DNA from: Solea solea
Taxonomy: Eukaryota > Chordata > Actinopteri > Pleuronectiformes > Soleidae
NCBI RefSeq assembly: GCF_958295425.1
Contig: NC_081149.1
Span: forward strand, 23,680,821 to 23,744,820
DNA: 64,000 bases
Reading direction: 5' to 3'
Under the pieces are notes generated by a model that was not told the origin of the DNA, ran no database searches, and saw nothing but the letters and a program-made list of their open reading frames with translations. Position 1 is the stretch's first letter. Every line of letters starts with the position of its first letter. Both the position numbers and the translations under genes were made by a program. Below, one piece after another: positions 10,331 to 23,154 of the stretch.

Positions 10331-12742
10331 CTCCTTTGGACACACCCCCATCGTTTCAGAGAATTGTACGTGATTTGAAACTTAACACATTTTGCTCAGG
10401 TGGTGAGGAACACATTTTCCTGTGATGATATTTCACAGTGACTGACAACATATTTTATCCTCTAAGTAAAGGGCAGTAAGTGGAATAGATGACAGGAGGA
10501 ACATGTGACACGCAGATGCTTCAGTGCAGAGCCGTCATCGTTTTCACCAAATGGTTTGATGAGTAAGGAAACACTTTGGACCGATGCTGCTGCTGCGGCC
10601 TTTCCCGTCACCACATGTTTACCCAACTGAACGCCCAAGAACCAAACATGACGTTAGAAAATAAGAGTAGTGCTAAAGTGTATGAAACGTCGTTCCTCCA
10701 CACGAGGAGACTTTAATCCACAGTCGTCTGAGTTGGATTTAGACAATGAAGGAATGAAAGAAGAGGAATATGTTGATATTCTTGCTCTTCTTCTCTTGCT
10801 GCCTCTCTTCAGTTCACCTTTTTAGCCTCTTTCTGGTTGTTGTTGTTGTTGTAGCGTGACAACGCAATTTGATCGGACTATTGTTCTTACGTTAGTATAT
10901 GAGCAGAAGAAGGGAATGGATTTTTTTTGAATGAAGTTTATCTCACTTTCTTAGACTAGATGACAATGCACCCGCTTTCCACTAAAATGTACTTTATTTC
11001 TCTAGCTGACCCTTTACAACAACCCCCAAGTGCTTTACAAAATAAAAGCATTAAAAACAGACGGTAAAAACACATTCATGAAAAATCAAACAAAATACCA
11101 AGACCAAAAGAATAAAAAGTGAACTAAAATAATGAAAAGAATAAGAAAGAATAATGTCACCATATAATAATAATACTTCAACACCCAATCACATTATTTG
11201 TGTTACTCTTTAGTACAGTTTTAGTCAGATTAACATGTTTACATGGATTTAAAAAGTCTGGTTCAATAGATTAGAATTCCCAAAGGCCCTAATAGTAGTT
11301 TGGAGAACAATGATGAATGATGAAACAGCAGCTTTAGTTTCTACATGTCTCATGTCCAGTGGACAGTGGACAGTGGACAGTGGACATTCAACTGAGCTTC
11401 TTCAGTCCACTTCACATCAGGTAGAGTTTACAAATCCTTCACAGTTCCTCTCTTTATTTCTCAAGCTAATAGCAGATTATCTATGATCCCCAGACACCGT
11501 GTGGCTGTGCTTCACTCATTTTAATTACTGCACACTACTACACACTGTCTTTTATGTCTCTAATTTATGTTATTTCCCGAATGCAGCGGCTTGTATTTTT
11601 GCAGACTTTAGAGAGCATGTGACAATAAAATAAACACTAAACGTCGTCTGCCCATTATGCTCATGAAGACAAAGTGAGTTTTAACAGAAATCTGTTTAAT
11701 CTTAATTTGAAATTCTTTATATGTTGATTTTACGATTTCAGTGTGCAGCAGTGTCCCTACTGTACTGTATATACTGTATAACATTTTATTTATATTAAAC
11801 TGGCAAACCACACCCACAAAGCAATTATGAGATTATGGTATAGAACAGAACCTCCGACCGAAAGGGCAGTGGCTTTGCATTGTGGACGAGATATTTGGAA
11901 TGGAAACATTGACACATACATTTAGATGACGATGAGATGCTATTTAGAGCTGAAACAATTACTCCATTAATCGTCAACTGTTGTGACTGCTTTATTCATG
12001 ATTAAAACAAGACTTCTGATTGTTTCAGCATCTTAAATGTTAATATTTTTTCTTTCTTTGCTCCTTTATCACAAAAACGACTTTTTTTAACGTTTTCTGA
12101 CATTTTATGTTAGTTGCAGCTCTAATGCTGTTCTATGACAAATGGGAAAAGTGGACTGATTATAGAAGTCAAGAAGATGACATCACCATAACCATTGGAT
12201 AATAAGATGAGAATTTTTATCATGTTGCACTGAGATGCTGTAATTGTTCTAAGAAAAAATAAATAAAAACAAAACATGAAGAAAGAATGTTACATTTATA
12301 GCAGAGAGAGCTGACGCACCTCGCGTTTCTCTCCTGTGTTTGAACAGGAAATGTGAAAATCTGAGATTTTGAGAATAGAAACAGACAAGTGGACTCATTT
12401 ATTTAATCATTATCATTATTAGTTTCTTACTTTCCATGATGACCGGTGAGACTCTGCCTCCCCTGACTGCGTGTGCAGTGTTTGAACCCTCCCCAGCTCC
12501 CACGTACAAATTGATATTCAAATTTCAATAAAAAGTGTCATTCCCGATACTTCTGTTCTTGTGAGGAAAAGACTATGTTGAGCAAAGTGTGCTGAATAAA
12601 GTGGTTTCTGTTATGTAATCCTCGCAGAGTGAGCGTGAACGGCCTAATCTAATGAGTGTGTTTACTGTTATCGCTGATTTGGCCCTTAATTCCTCCCACA
12701 GAATTAAGTGGTGGATGTGCGAGCTAATGCTAACACGGCTGC

Positions 12743-12752
12743 GTGTGTGTGT

Positions 12753-12791
<39 letters not shown>
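12743..12791 (+). repeat. (GT)n microsatellite
   Basis: GT tract with one CT interruption. A second, longer GT tract lies at 12972-13017. Confidence 0.93.
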
Positions 12792-12795
<4 letters not shown>

Positions 12796-12966
12796 TTGTC
12801 TGAACACTGTTTGTCTACATTAGAAATGCATGTATCATGTTGATGTGTAATGAGCGCACGCTGAGATGAGACGAGTGTGTTTTCTTTCAGGTTCGTTTGC
12901 TCCTCCTGGAGATCATAATGAACCTACTCTGTAAAATGAACTCTTTAATTAGGATTTTTCCTCATT

Positions 12967-13020
<54 letters not shown>

Positions 13021-13150
13021 AATTGAATTACACAAGTGGTGCCAATCATTTGGTTCTGCAGCATCATAAAACATCAGGAAAATGTGGAAACTCTCGTCAG
13101 CACATTTCTCTTATTTGGTTAATTAGAAAACAGTAGAAGTAGATGACTGT

Positions 13151-13203
13151 AGGAGGGAGGGAGGGAGGGAGAGAGAGGGAGAGAGAGAAGGGGGGAGAGA
13201 GGG
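13151..13203 (+). repeat. GA/GGGA-rich low-complexity tract
   Basis: gggagggagggagggagaga-type repeat; noncoding. Confidence 0.9.
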
Positions 13204-14331
13204 TGATGTAAGAGAGCAGGTTTGTCACAAACATGTCAGGAGTCCATAGAGTGGAGAGATGACGACAACAAAGAGTGAGAGGATGAAGACTCTTCTTTAT
13301 AAACCTTGACAAGGAGAGTCCCATTGAGAGTGGTGAGAACATGACTGAGGATGTAAAGGCTCTGCTTTTCAAAGCTGCTTTACACTGCAGTTATTCACCC
13401 ATTCTTCCATTCACACAGCACTGTGCAGCACGTCGTTCATTCTCACACTGTCAGCACAGCCAGTATGGAATTAGATTTGTGTCAATATTTTCACAACAAC
13501 ACGTTTTAAGAAATCCTTGAAAGTTTGTGAATTTAAAAATTGCCCTAATTACATCTGGGTCATTGAAAGTGTTTGAAATGTTATGCAAGAAAGAAGCGAA
13601 GTTAAGCTTTTAACAATTAGCGGTGCAATTTTCAGAACAACGAGCGAGTAAAGCTAAGCAAAGAGAGAGTAAACGACGAGGACGTGATGCCTGGGAAATG
13701 AAAATTCCAACATCTCAAAATTACAAACACTGACCAAGATCGCAAGGACGATCACTTGTCCAGCTGCAAATCAATCAAAGTGGACGCCGTCATGGGCGAA
13801 GCGGCTCTTCCAGGTTGCCCTCCCACCTTAACCTGTGTCAGCACGTTTGATCCTTGAATTTCAGGGAATAGGTCCTGGAAAAGACCTTGAAAGGTCAAAA
13901 CCAAGGTGTGGGGAACCCTGAATATAATAACTAAGTGTATTTCAGCAGCAAAATGCAGGTGTAAAATCCTGTGTTATTTTAAACATTACAATAAAAGTGG
14001 CTTTTATAAGATTTTTCTATCTTTGCAGCACATTTAATATATTTTCTCTCGGCTCACTGAGGTGTTCTTCTTTTTCTTTCCTCCTCTCTCCTTCACTTGT
14101 GTGCGTCACCACACCCCGCTGAGTCATCTTAGCACCTTTCTTACTTCAAACGATGAAGAGCAACACTTTTGTTCTCCTCATTTCTGTTTTTGTGTGGGAA
14201 ACAAAGTTACCGCCATTGTTCCCCGACGGATTAGTGAAGAAGATGACACGCTATCCTCCGCCTTTTAATGCGACCAATTAATATAAAATGAATAATAGTT
14301 AACGCGTCAAAAGCATTGAGGACTAGTCAAG

Positions 14332-14333
<2 letters not shown>

Positions 14334-14366
<33 letters not shown>
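14334..14366 (+). repeat. (CA)n microsatellite
   Basis: About 16 CA units. A shorter one lies at 14432-14450, and a (GT)n tract at 14618-14643. Confidence 0.92.
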
Positions 14367-14368
<2 letters not shown>

Positions 14369-14938
14369 CAGACTGACAGACAGACAGCGATTAACAAACA
14401 AAAGAGACACAAGACAATGTGATATATGAGCCACACACACACACACACACATAGAAGAGGCTTATCTGTACTGCACACCAACAGATGGGAGAAAGGAGTG
14501 AAAAGAGTGATATATTGTCTTCCTTCCTTCTTTGTCCAGGGTGTGATTGTTGGAGCAGTGTGTTTCAGGAAAGACTCGGAGGCGTAAAAGAATCTCTCCT
14601 TACTGAAAATAGGTCAGAGTGTGTGTGTGTGTGTGTGTGTGTGTCAGTGTATGGGAGCGTACTGTACGAGTGTGGCAGGTGAAGCAGGGGCCGTGTAAAA
14701 ACGTGCCTGGATCATTTTGCAGCATCAAAACGGTTCTTTACAGTCATTACACTGTAAACTCTGCACTGTTCTCTGATCTATCCTAAATGCACGGGTGTCT
14801 TTGGTCGCGATGAAGGCTTTACCCACATCTGCGGTGCAGTTTTTAACCACAGGAGAAATGGAGGTGCATTATCTCCCTCTCCAAACAATCGCTCTGACAC
14901 ACGGGGGAGCAGGAGGACTCAGCGACAGAGGGGATATA

Positions 14939-14939
<1 letters not shown>

Positions 14940-14983
<44 letters not shown>

Positions 14984-15222
14984 CTATAATGAAATAAATC
15001 AATGAAATCAAGCAAGCTTATATGTATATATGTGTGTATATATATATATACATATACAGTATGTATATATATACATGTATATATGTATATATATATATAC
15101 ATATATGTATATATATACATATATATGTATATATATATACATATATATGTGTATATATATATACATATATATGTATATATATATACATATATATGTATAT
15201 ATATATATGTATATATATAAAC
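14940..15222. repeat. (AT)n and palindromic TATATG/CATATA array
   Basis: (AT)n at 14946-14978, then from 15019 alternating tatatatgtatatatatata and catatatatg blocks to 15222. The sequence is self-complementary throughout, so all six frames stay open in the array and give Tyr/Ile-rich shadow frames. Capable of cruciform formation. Confidence 0.93.
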
Positions 15223-15255
15223 AAAAAAATATTGCCGGCAAATATTAAGTGGTGG

Positions 15256-15298
15256 TCTGCATGTGGCCCGCGGGCCGCCAGTTTGACACCTCTGCACT
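15256..15298. mobile_element. Terminal fragment of hAT-type MITE (cf. 40229)
   Basis: tgtggcccgcgggccgccag followed by tttgacacctctg matches the right end of the element at 40229-40577 (ggcccgcgggccgtatgttt then gacacccc). Only the end is present. Confidence 0.5.
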
Positions 15299-15699
15299 AA
15301 ATGCACAGATGAACATAAAGACTGTAACTTGATTGGCTGCTGCTGTGAAAGCGACACAGCGATGAAGTGGTGTTTTTTTATATCTGCACCACACGGCAGC
15401 TCGAAAAACCAACAGAGAAATGCAACAAGGGACCAACCTGAGGAGTCGGATTCCCGGAGAGCAATAGATTTATGGAAGCGGGGAGGATGCAGAGGACGGG
15501 GGCTGTGGAGGGAAGCGGTGAGATCATCAAAGGCCGAAGAGGGAGGAGGAGAAGAGAGGAAGAGAGGAAGAGAAGAAGAGAAGAAGAGAAGAGAGCGATC
15601 TGAAGGCAGATGGAAGGAGAGAGACAGAGGGATGTGGGGGAGACGGGAAGGTATAAATATTGTATGGCTGGTTTTACTACTTGGCAAAAGCAAGGGCTT

Positions 15700-15747
15700 T
15701 CCTCCTCCTCCTCCTCCTCCTCCTCCTCCTCCTCCTCCTCCTCCTCC
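15700..15747 (+). repeat. (CCT)n trinucleotide repeat
   Basis: About 16 CCT units, preceded by a GGA/GAAGAG purine-rich stretch at 15536-15600 on the same strand. Confidence 0.95.
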
Positions 15748-16573
15748 CTCCACACATGTACCCCACTGACACACTCTGCAGTGCTGTTGTTCTCACTGAG
15801 ATGCAGCGTTGTGTAACTGTGTCCTTGTGTAAACCCTGCCTGGGAAAAGTGAGGCAAAGAGGAACCCACTCTTGAGATGAAGGACAATCATCTCCACTGA
15901 AAGTGGGAATTTGTCTTTTGATAAAATGTTAAATACGAGTCCAAAAATAATTTGAAAGTTGTTTTTTTTGTTTGTTTTTAAATCACAGGGCTTCTTTCTT
16001 CTTACTGTCAAATATAATTTAAGTAATTTTGGTGACTCATTGGGCAATGAGTCAAAGTTCCTGAGTGAAAGTTGAAGAAAAATCTGAGGAAAAACATTAA
16101 AAATGAGTTTCGTGAAAGTGTATGAACATTATATAGATTTATATTATATAGATATTTTCACGTGCTTATATTGCTATTGATGAAAATGACTACAGATAGG
16201 ATGATACCACTTTTTTTTGTGTGCAACACGATACAAACTCGAGTATCTACGGATATCAATAGTGTCACAACTATTGTTCTCCCAAAAATAAACAGCTCAA
16301 ACATGACTCAGCTAAAATGCTTTTGCTCATTTTTATTCATCCAATCTGATGATTGTGACCAGTATCGGACCAATACCGATACTGACCGATACCGATTCCC
16401 ATGACAGCATATTGTGTCTGGGATGTTTTATTGTTTTATCATCAGTCCTGCATTTATGGTCCTTGTCCTTGACCTTGAGGTCACTGAGGTCAGAGAGGTC
16501 TGTGTAGTCCTGGGATTCAATCTTCTGTCATGCATTTAGATGGAATAATAACATGTCACATGACCTGAGCAAA

Positions 16574-16640
16574 CATACGGCCCGCGGGCTAGACAGGCCC
16601 ATCAGAGGGTCCGATCCGGCCCGCAGGATAATGAATTATC
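16574..16640 (-). mobile_element. Fragment of hAT-type MITE (cf. 40229)
   Basis: acggcccgcgggctagacag and gatccggcccgcaggataat match, in reverse, the gcgggctgggttggaccca and cggctctggcccgcgggccg region of the 40229 element. Confidence 0.5.
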
Positions 16641-17044
16641 ATTAGAATCTAATCATAATGTTATATACTATATTTTTCAGTTCCAGGTACCTGTGACTGA
16701 ATGTTCTGTGCCTTTGTAGATCCACTGCATCTCAGGTTGTTTATCATATGTTTTTTGTAAAAAATTAAATGTAAAACTTTGATTAAACTGCACAGTTTAC
16801 TTCAAACAATGAGCGAAACCTGCATAACTAAGAAGTATAATTGGTACGATGTAGTTGTTGTTTTGGAATGTGTTCTTTTAAATGAATTCTGTTGTATAAT
16901 TATGTTACTATGGTGGCCTGCAGGTCTCACACAGACTTTCATCCCAAGGGACTTCCTGGTTAAATAAAGGTTAAAATAGAAATAAACAAAATAAGCTGAA
17001 ACAAACACACACAGACGACAAGCTGTGATAATAAAAAAAATATA

Positions 17045-17160
17045 CATGATTAAGATAAAATAAGATAAGATAAGATCATTTATTAGTCCCGCAGAGGGGA
17101 TATTCACATTACAGCAGCAAAGGCAGTAAAGAGAAAGATAATAAATAATAAACATGCATT
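17045..17160 (+). mobile_element. LINE 3'-end-like fragment
   Basis: Repeated taaga units lead into tcatttattagtcccgcaga then cattacagcagcaaaggcag, a 3'-end motif common to fish non-LTR retrotransposons. A decayed relative lies at 21390-21470 (catttatttgtttcacaaag, gcgttacagcagcaaagatt). Confidence 0.5.
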
Positions 17161-17553
17161 ACCAAAATGTACATTATAGACAGTTGAACAGTGTTTAAAG
17201 TGTTTAAAGTGAAACTACAGATGTGAAAAGGATAAGAAATGAGAGAAGAAGTCAGACAGTCAAAACAAAACAAGGAGAAGTCAACTTTAAATTTAAATAT
17301 AGAAGGTATACAACATAAAATCAATAAAAAATAGAAGTAAAACAGTAAAATTGTGACATAATACAATAATAAAATGGCTAAAAACTACATAGAAGTGTCC
17401 GGGTTGACTATTTTTATCCTGATGGAAGAAGAAGAAGTGCAGGAGGAGAAGGAGAGAGGGAAGGAGTGAAGGAGTGGAGTGACAGGTGATCTGTAGTAAA
17501 TAAAGTAGAGCAGGTCACTCTGGGCGTGCAGCACTGTTTAGTATGCTGCTCTG

Positions 17554-17568
<15 letters not shown>

Positions 17569-17621
<53 letters not shown>
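17569..17621 (+). repeat. (CA)n microsatellite
   Basis: About 26 CA units after a (CT)n tract. Confidence 0.95.
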
Positions 17622-17624
<3 letters not shown>

Positions 17625-17988
17625 TTAATATACATGTCACCCTCGAGCACAGACACTCAATAGTTTGCAATAGTTTGGACACATACTGTACACTTCCTGG
17701 CCCTGTCTCCATGGTTACAGGAGAATCTCTGAGTTCCTATTGTGACTTTATGTCACGTGGAAGTGCTTCACCTTCATGGTTCAAGTCGATCAAAGTGACA
17801 ACGTTATATTACAAGAACCTGTGGCACCAATGTTCTATTATTATTTTTCATCTGTTTATGTTTATGTTATTTCTCACCTGACGTCATCAGCCAAACACCT
17901 TAAATATGGAGCTGTATCTTTACTCTGCTCTCCTCATATTTATTTATGAGAGGATGTTGTTATGACATAGAGGAGCAGAGGAGGTGTC

Positions 17989-17991
<3 letters not shown>

Positions 17992-18059
<68 letters not shown>

Positions 18060-18071
18060 GTGTGTGCGTGT
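17992..18071 (+). repeat. (GT)n microsatellite, long
   Basis: About 38 GT units with two GC interruptions. It lies 370 bp from the (CA)n at 17569, so the two are complementary. Confidence 0.95.
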
Positions 18072-20500
18072 GCATCAGTTTCATGATAGCAAACTTTCTT
18101 ATTTCAGATAAGCTCAGCCAATGAACTTCTCCTGGGAATGTAACCAAGAAAAATGTGTTATCGATTACGCCTGTGCACACTGTGGCCTGGTTTGGTGCAT
18201 TACTCTGCCTTTAAAAATAAAAATAAAATAAAATATGATGCATATCAGCAGTGCAACACAGCGCTGGGTCATAGGGGGACGAGCATGGGTTATATTAGAC
18301 TTAGCATGCAGAGAGAATCTAAGTCTTTTATTTCTCCAACCAAAAGAATAGAGACAAGTACCCAGTTTGCTACTTAATTAACCGAGTTACTAACAGTTTC
18401 CATGTTTCGTGGTTTTTAAATGTTTTCTATCATAAATGTTTCACAACAGTATAAAGGAAGCTCAGTAGTTCAGTAAGACGTGTTGTCAGTCTTGTGTATT
18501 CAAGTGTTTATCATTATTATTATTATTATTATCATTATTATTATGAACTTTTATTTAAACAGGAGATTAGAAATGTTCAACAGGCGGCTCATTCAGCGCA
18601 GTTACACTAACACTAACATTTACAGACACGTGAAGATAAAAGTATCATAAACATAAAAATAAAATAGGAATACAAAACAGGAAAATAAAACACTGTATGA
18701 TCAAATATCAACACATACACCATGAATGTTGTATATGGGGTCTCTGTGGATCCTTATTTAGTATTAAAATGTCTTAAATCTCTCTTTCAAAAGCGTTGAA
18801 AGTGTGATCACATAGGAAGTCGATTATATTTTGTAAGTGAAAATCTCAAAATAATTGGTAGCAGTTTAAAAAATAAATAAATAAATAAACAAAATAATAA
18901 TTTATGTAAAAACCCTGTTGTTTACTTGAAAGTAAAAAATACACACGGTGTGCGAGCAGTGCTTCATGTGAGATGCAGGGATGATAAATGGTCAGTAAAA
19001 CGATGCTTCATACATACAGCTGCATCAGCTTATCTCTGTGTGTGTGTGTGTGTGAGAGAGAGAGGAGCTATTTGAGGATTAATGTCACATCACTCAGAAA
19101 TCATCTGAAACCACCGGCTCATGTTTCAAATATTTAAAACATGAAGAAAGTGATTTTTGTTTGTTTTACAGCGACATCACAAAAAAATGGTGACATTTAA
19201 GGATACGGTACATACTGTGGACACATGACGAGACATATTTTACGGTCTTTTAGCTTCAAGATTTAGATGATTATAAATGAATGAATAGTAGGAACACACC
19301 ACTTAATATTAAAGAGCTGAAAGTGACAGTTTCGCCCCCTAGTGCAGTGGAGGTGAACAATAAATAGACTCCCCTCTAGTTCTTGTCCATGCAGGACTCA
19401 GTTCAATCAAAACAAACATGGTTTTCAGCTTAACTATTTTGTTTTAGATCAAATATTATTTATATTGTTTATATTTTGTATATAAGAAGCAATTTGTAAC
19501 CTAAGAAGTAAACAGGAAGTGATCATTAGTTATTGAATAGTGGAGCGCTAGTTGTTTTTTATATTTATTTAGTTGTTTGAGTGTTTATTTTCCACAATTG
19601 TAAGTGTTTTATTTTCTATTTTTTGAAGTGTTTTATGGGTTAGGGTGACTCTCATGTGGAGGCTGAAGCGGTAGAAGATGAATGGAATGAATGAATGAAT
19701 GTTCACATGTTCAAACTTAATAAATAAATAAAGCCTTTATTCATTTATTCATACACTGGGACGAGGGCAGCAGTCCGTTTGAACGGAATTGTCAGGCTGC
19801 AGTTGTGCACGGAGACACACTGAGCGTGTTTGACAGGAAACACAAGCACCTCTCAAGAGGGACGAGAGAGAGGAGCGCGCACGTGTGTGTGTCTGTGTCT
19901 GTGTGTGTGTGCGTGTGTGTGCGTGTGTGTGTCACCGCTGATATCAGTCAGAGACGAGGCGCTGTGTGTCGTTTATGTGTGTGGCTGCAGGTTATGCCTT
20001 TATTCCTCTCATCGTGCTCATCCATCACACATGACATGTCCTTCTCATCACACGCACACACGCACACACACACACAGAGTCTGGTGTTCATGACTTCTGA
20101 CTCTGACCTTAACCTTGACCCCAACCTTAACCTCACCCTACCACTCAACATGTCTTCACCTTCATATGTAATAACTCACATTGTGGGGACCATGAGTGTG
20201 GAAACAGATCTAGGTCCTGACAACATGAGTAATACCTGGACACACACACACGCACACACACACTGTATCCCTTACATAATACTGTATAATACAATTCCTC
20301 TTCTTCATCTCCCCACACCCCCGCTCTCTTTTTCCGTAGACACACATCAGATGTTTGGCTCTAATCCTCTGCTATTAAATCTATTTGTCATGCCAAGCTT
20401 TGCCATTACCATGTCAGGATATGCATGTGTGTGTGTGTGGTCTTGTTTTTCATGATTTTTTTGGTCCAAACCTCACAGCAAACGTGTAACCTTAAGCTGT

Positions 20501-20545
20501 CTGTGTGTGTGTGTGTGTGTGTCTGTGTGTGTGTGTGTGTGTGTG
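20501..20545 (+). promoter_or_regulatory. (GT)n tract at the exon 3 acceptor
   Basis: A GT array with one CT break ends 8 nt before the exon 3 boundary (gcaccacag), taking the place of a pyrimidine tract. On RNA, (UG)n is a known binding site for TDP-43 and CELF proteins. Any role here is inference. Confidence 0.7.
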
Positions 20546-20553
20546 CACCACAG

Positions 20554-20651
20554 GTTTTCTCCTCTGCATCATGCCGCTCTTAATGGCAACCTGGAGCTCA
20601 TCACTCTGCTGCTGGAGTCGCAGGCTGCTGTCGACATCAGAGACCAGAAAG
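20554..20651 (+). CDS. caskin1: caskin1 exon 3: ankyrin repeat 1
   Basis: 98 nt, entered with 1 nt completing Gly and leaving with 1 nt of the next Gly. It encodes [20 protein letters not shown] followed by [12 protein letters not shown], a standard ankyrin helix-loop-helix with the LHHAALNGN core. The acceptor caccacag is preceded directly by a (GT)n tract, and the donor GTGAGAG is followed 10 nt later by (CA)n. Confidence 0.96.
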
Positions 20652-20660
20652 GTGAGAGGG

Positions 20661-20702
<42 letters not shown>

Positions 20703-21519
20703 ACACTTCTTCCTGAAGCACAGCTTCTGTGTTTATTTGTTGAAATCCTCTTTACATCCAGAAAGTCATAGATAAATAAAGTGATCTGGGAACAAAAGGA
20801 ACATGATATAGTGTAGTAGGAGTCTGGCAAAGGTTACACTGTGACCGATGCAGCAGATCCGTCCACCCACTCCCTTCCTGTCCTCTCATCTAAGTTAGCA
20901 GGGAAATACCAGGAGCCAAGTCAAGAAGAGAGCACAGGGAAGACGACTTCATCGATTCTGACTAAATCACCACTGAATCACCTTCAAGGAAAACACTCAG
21001 CATTAACATGTCGCGCCAAAGCGCTCGGAGAACTTTCTGATCCAGATCCATATCTGAATAAACATGGGTCATATCCTACATCCAACGTGCTGGTAGAGAA
21101 ATGGAGATGTATGGCTCAGTGGGAGATTGGGTCATCTTTCAACCAGGAGGTTGGGGTTTGATCCCTCGTCCACACGCCAACGTGTATGGTCAAGAAACTT
21201 CACCATAAGATAAGATAAGACGGTGCTGTGGGTGCAGAGAAACACAAGAGAAGAGAAAAGTCTTCCTCAACACTTTATTCTTCCTCTCATCTCTTGAACA
21301 TCTCAATCACAACACTCCAAAACATGGTGTGCAGCCCAAAAAAGAACAAAAAATAAATAAATAAAAAATCTAATCCTGCAATAATGTTACGATCAGATCG
21401 TCATTTATTTGTTTCACAAAGACGAAATTTACGGCGTTACAGCAGCAAAGATTATAAATAATAAACATGCATTTTCACTTCTATGAATGCACAATGTAGA
21501 AAGGTATTAACTATTAAGA

Positions 21520-21563
<44 letters not shown>

Positions 21564-21912
21564 CATATATACATATATAAAATGTTTTAAATGTAGTTTT
21601 AAACGATCATCAAGACTAGAAAGGCTTATAAAACCTCCCCTCCTGTTGGAGTTAATGAGCCGCACAGGTGGACAGGTTGGTGAGTGACAGTTACACCAGC
21701 ACATCAATCCATTCAGTCCCAACTTAATGATTAATCGTGTTTATTACCGTGCTGTGAGGGCTATAAATGTTGTATTTTAGTTGATTTATTGATGTTTATC
21801 GAGATATGAAGAGGATTTCAACAAATGAAATAAAAGCTGAGAACCAGAGAAAGAAAGAAAGTGAGTTTTCCCGTGTGTGTTCGTGTGTGTGTGTGTGTGT
21901 GTGTGCGTGCAG
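20652..21912 (+). other. caskin1: caskin1 intron 3: (CA)n at 5' end, (GT)n at 3' end
   Basis: (CA)n at 20663-20706 begins 11 nt after the donor; (GT)n at 21873-21905 ends 7 nt before exon 4. On RNA the two are complementary and could bring the splice sites together. Between them: a LINE-tail-like stretch (21390-21480) and (AT)n at 21520-21560. No coding exon. Confidence 0.85.
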
Positions 21913-22058
21913 GTATGCGGCCTCTGCATTACGCAGCCTGGCAGGGGAAGGCGGAGCCTATGAAGATGTTGCTGAAGTCTGGTTCGTCCGTCAACGGCCA
22001 GTCAGACGAAGGACAGATTCCTCTGCACCTGTCGGCGCAGCACGGACACTATGACGTG
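21913..22058 (+). CDS. caskin1: caskin1 exon 4: ankyrin repeat 2 and start of repeat 3
   Basis: 146 nt, ending in phase 0 at GACGTG|GTGAGT. It encodes [20 protein letters not shown] for repeat 2, then [16 protein letters not shown] opening repeat 3. The acceptor cgtgcag sits directly after a (GT)n tract. Repeat 2 carries [10 protein letters not shown]. Confidence 0.96.
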
Positions 22059-22419
22059 GTGAGTGAGATCAGGCGTTCACAAACACACACACACACACAC
22101 ACACAACAGCACGTGAACACGACACACACACTCACACACCTGTTTAGGTGTCTGTTAGAAGTCACATGCAGTTTAAATGTAACATGCTCTCTAGACTTCT
22201 GTCCCTTGGTAAACGCCTGTATTAATATAGTTGTTATTTACACCAATCCAGACACCTTTAAACCTTAGAGGACGCTTAGATCACAGATTTATTTTAAACT
22301 TTCATATTCAAAGTGAAGTGCATTGTCTACGAGCGCGAGGAGGTGTCTAGTTGATGCGCATGACTTGGATGTTGGCAGGTATATTCATCATAAAATCGGA
22401 ATTTTTCTTGTATTGAATT

Positions 22420-22480
22420 ATTCATTCATTCATTCATTCATTCATTCATTCATTCATTCATTCATTCATTCATTCATTCA
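22420..22480 (+). repeat. (ATTC)n tetranucleotide repeat
   Basis: About 15 ATTC units. Confidence 0.95.
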
Positions 22481-23000
22481 ATCATGTCACTTGTTTAAGT
22501 TATTTAATATGTTTAAAAAACAAACAAACAAAGAAAAAAAAAACACTCAAGCAGCCGCTTAGTTCGCTTATGCCTCGGCCCGGCCCTGTTTATGACATCA
22601 ATTTACAAAGACGCACATTTTCACTACCGTTTTAATTAAAAATCTTTTTTTTGTTTCCGTTATTTTGTTAGTTTTCGTTAACTCTAATAACCTTGGTTGG
22701 AAACAATTGGTATCATTACGATTTCAAGTAAAATCATATTGCAATTTCAGTCGCACAAATAGCAATTAGATATTTCCTTTCCCTTAATCGTTCGGCTTCA
22801 GGGATGGATTCAGGAAGAGATTATCGATGTTATCTTTGAGCTCATTGTTTTTGGTTTTCTGCCCTGAAACTCTCAAGTGTTGTTTCAGACACAGCAGACA
22901 GCTTCTTTTTTTTTTGACAGGTCAGCAGAAAAATCACAGCTGTAAATAATCAATTGAATGATGGCTGAGTTCCATTCAGCTTCCTCGGTGTCAGGGCGCT

Positions 23001-23154
<154 letters not shown>

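Larger units (their letters stand above)
8790..20553 (+). other. caskin1: caskin1 intron 2 (11.8 kb)
   Basis: Donor GTGAGT; acceptor caccacag after (GT)n. Contents: (TCC)n just inside the donor, a hAT fossil near 9.3-10.07 kb, several (GT)n/(CA)n arrays, AT-rich TATATG repeats near 15.1 kb, (CCT)n at 15.7 kb, fragments of a hAT-type MITE at 15258 and 16578, and a LINE-tail-like piece at 17045. 10.3-12.6 kb and 18.1-19.6 kb hold no feature I can name. No coding exon recognised. Confidence 0.85.

Noticed and set aside
14869..15887. Long open frames of 301 and 169 codons on the minus strand
   Set aside because: They read through the TATATG and CCT repeats, where most frames stay open by composition; the residues are Tyr/Ile or Gly/Glu repeats with no domain.
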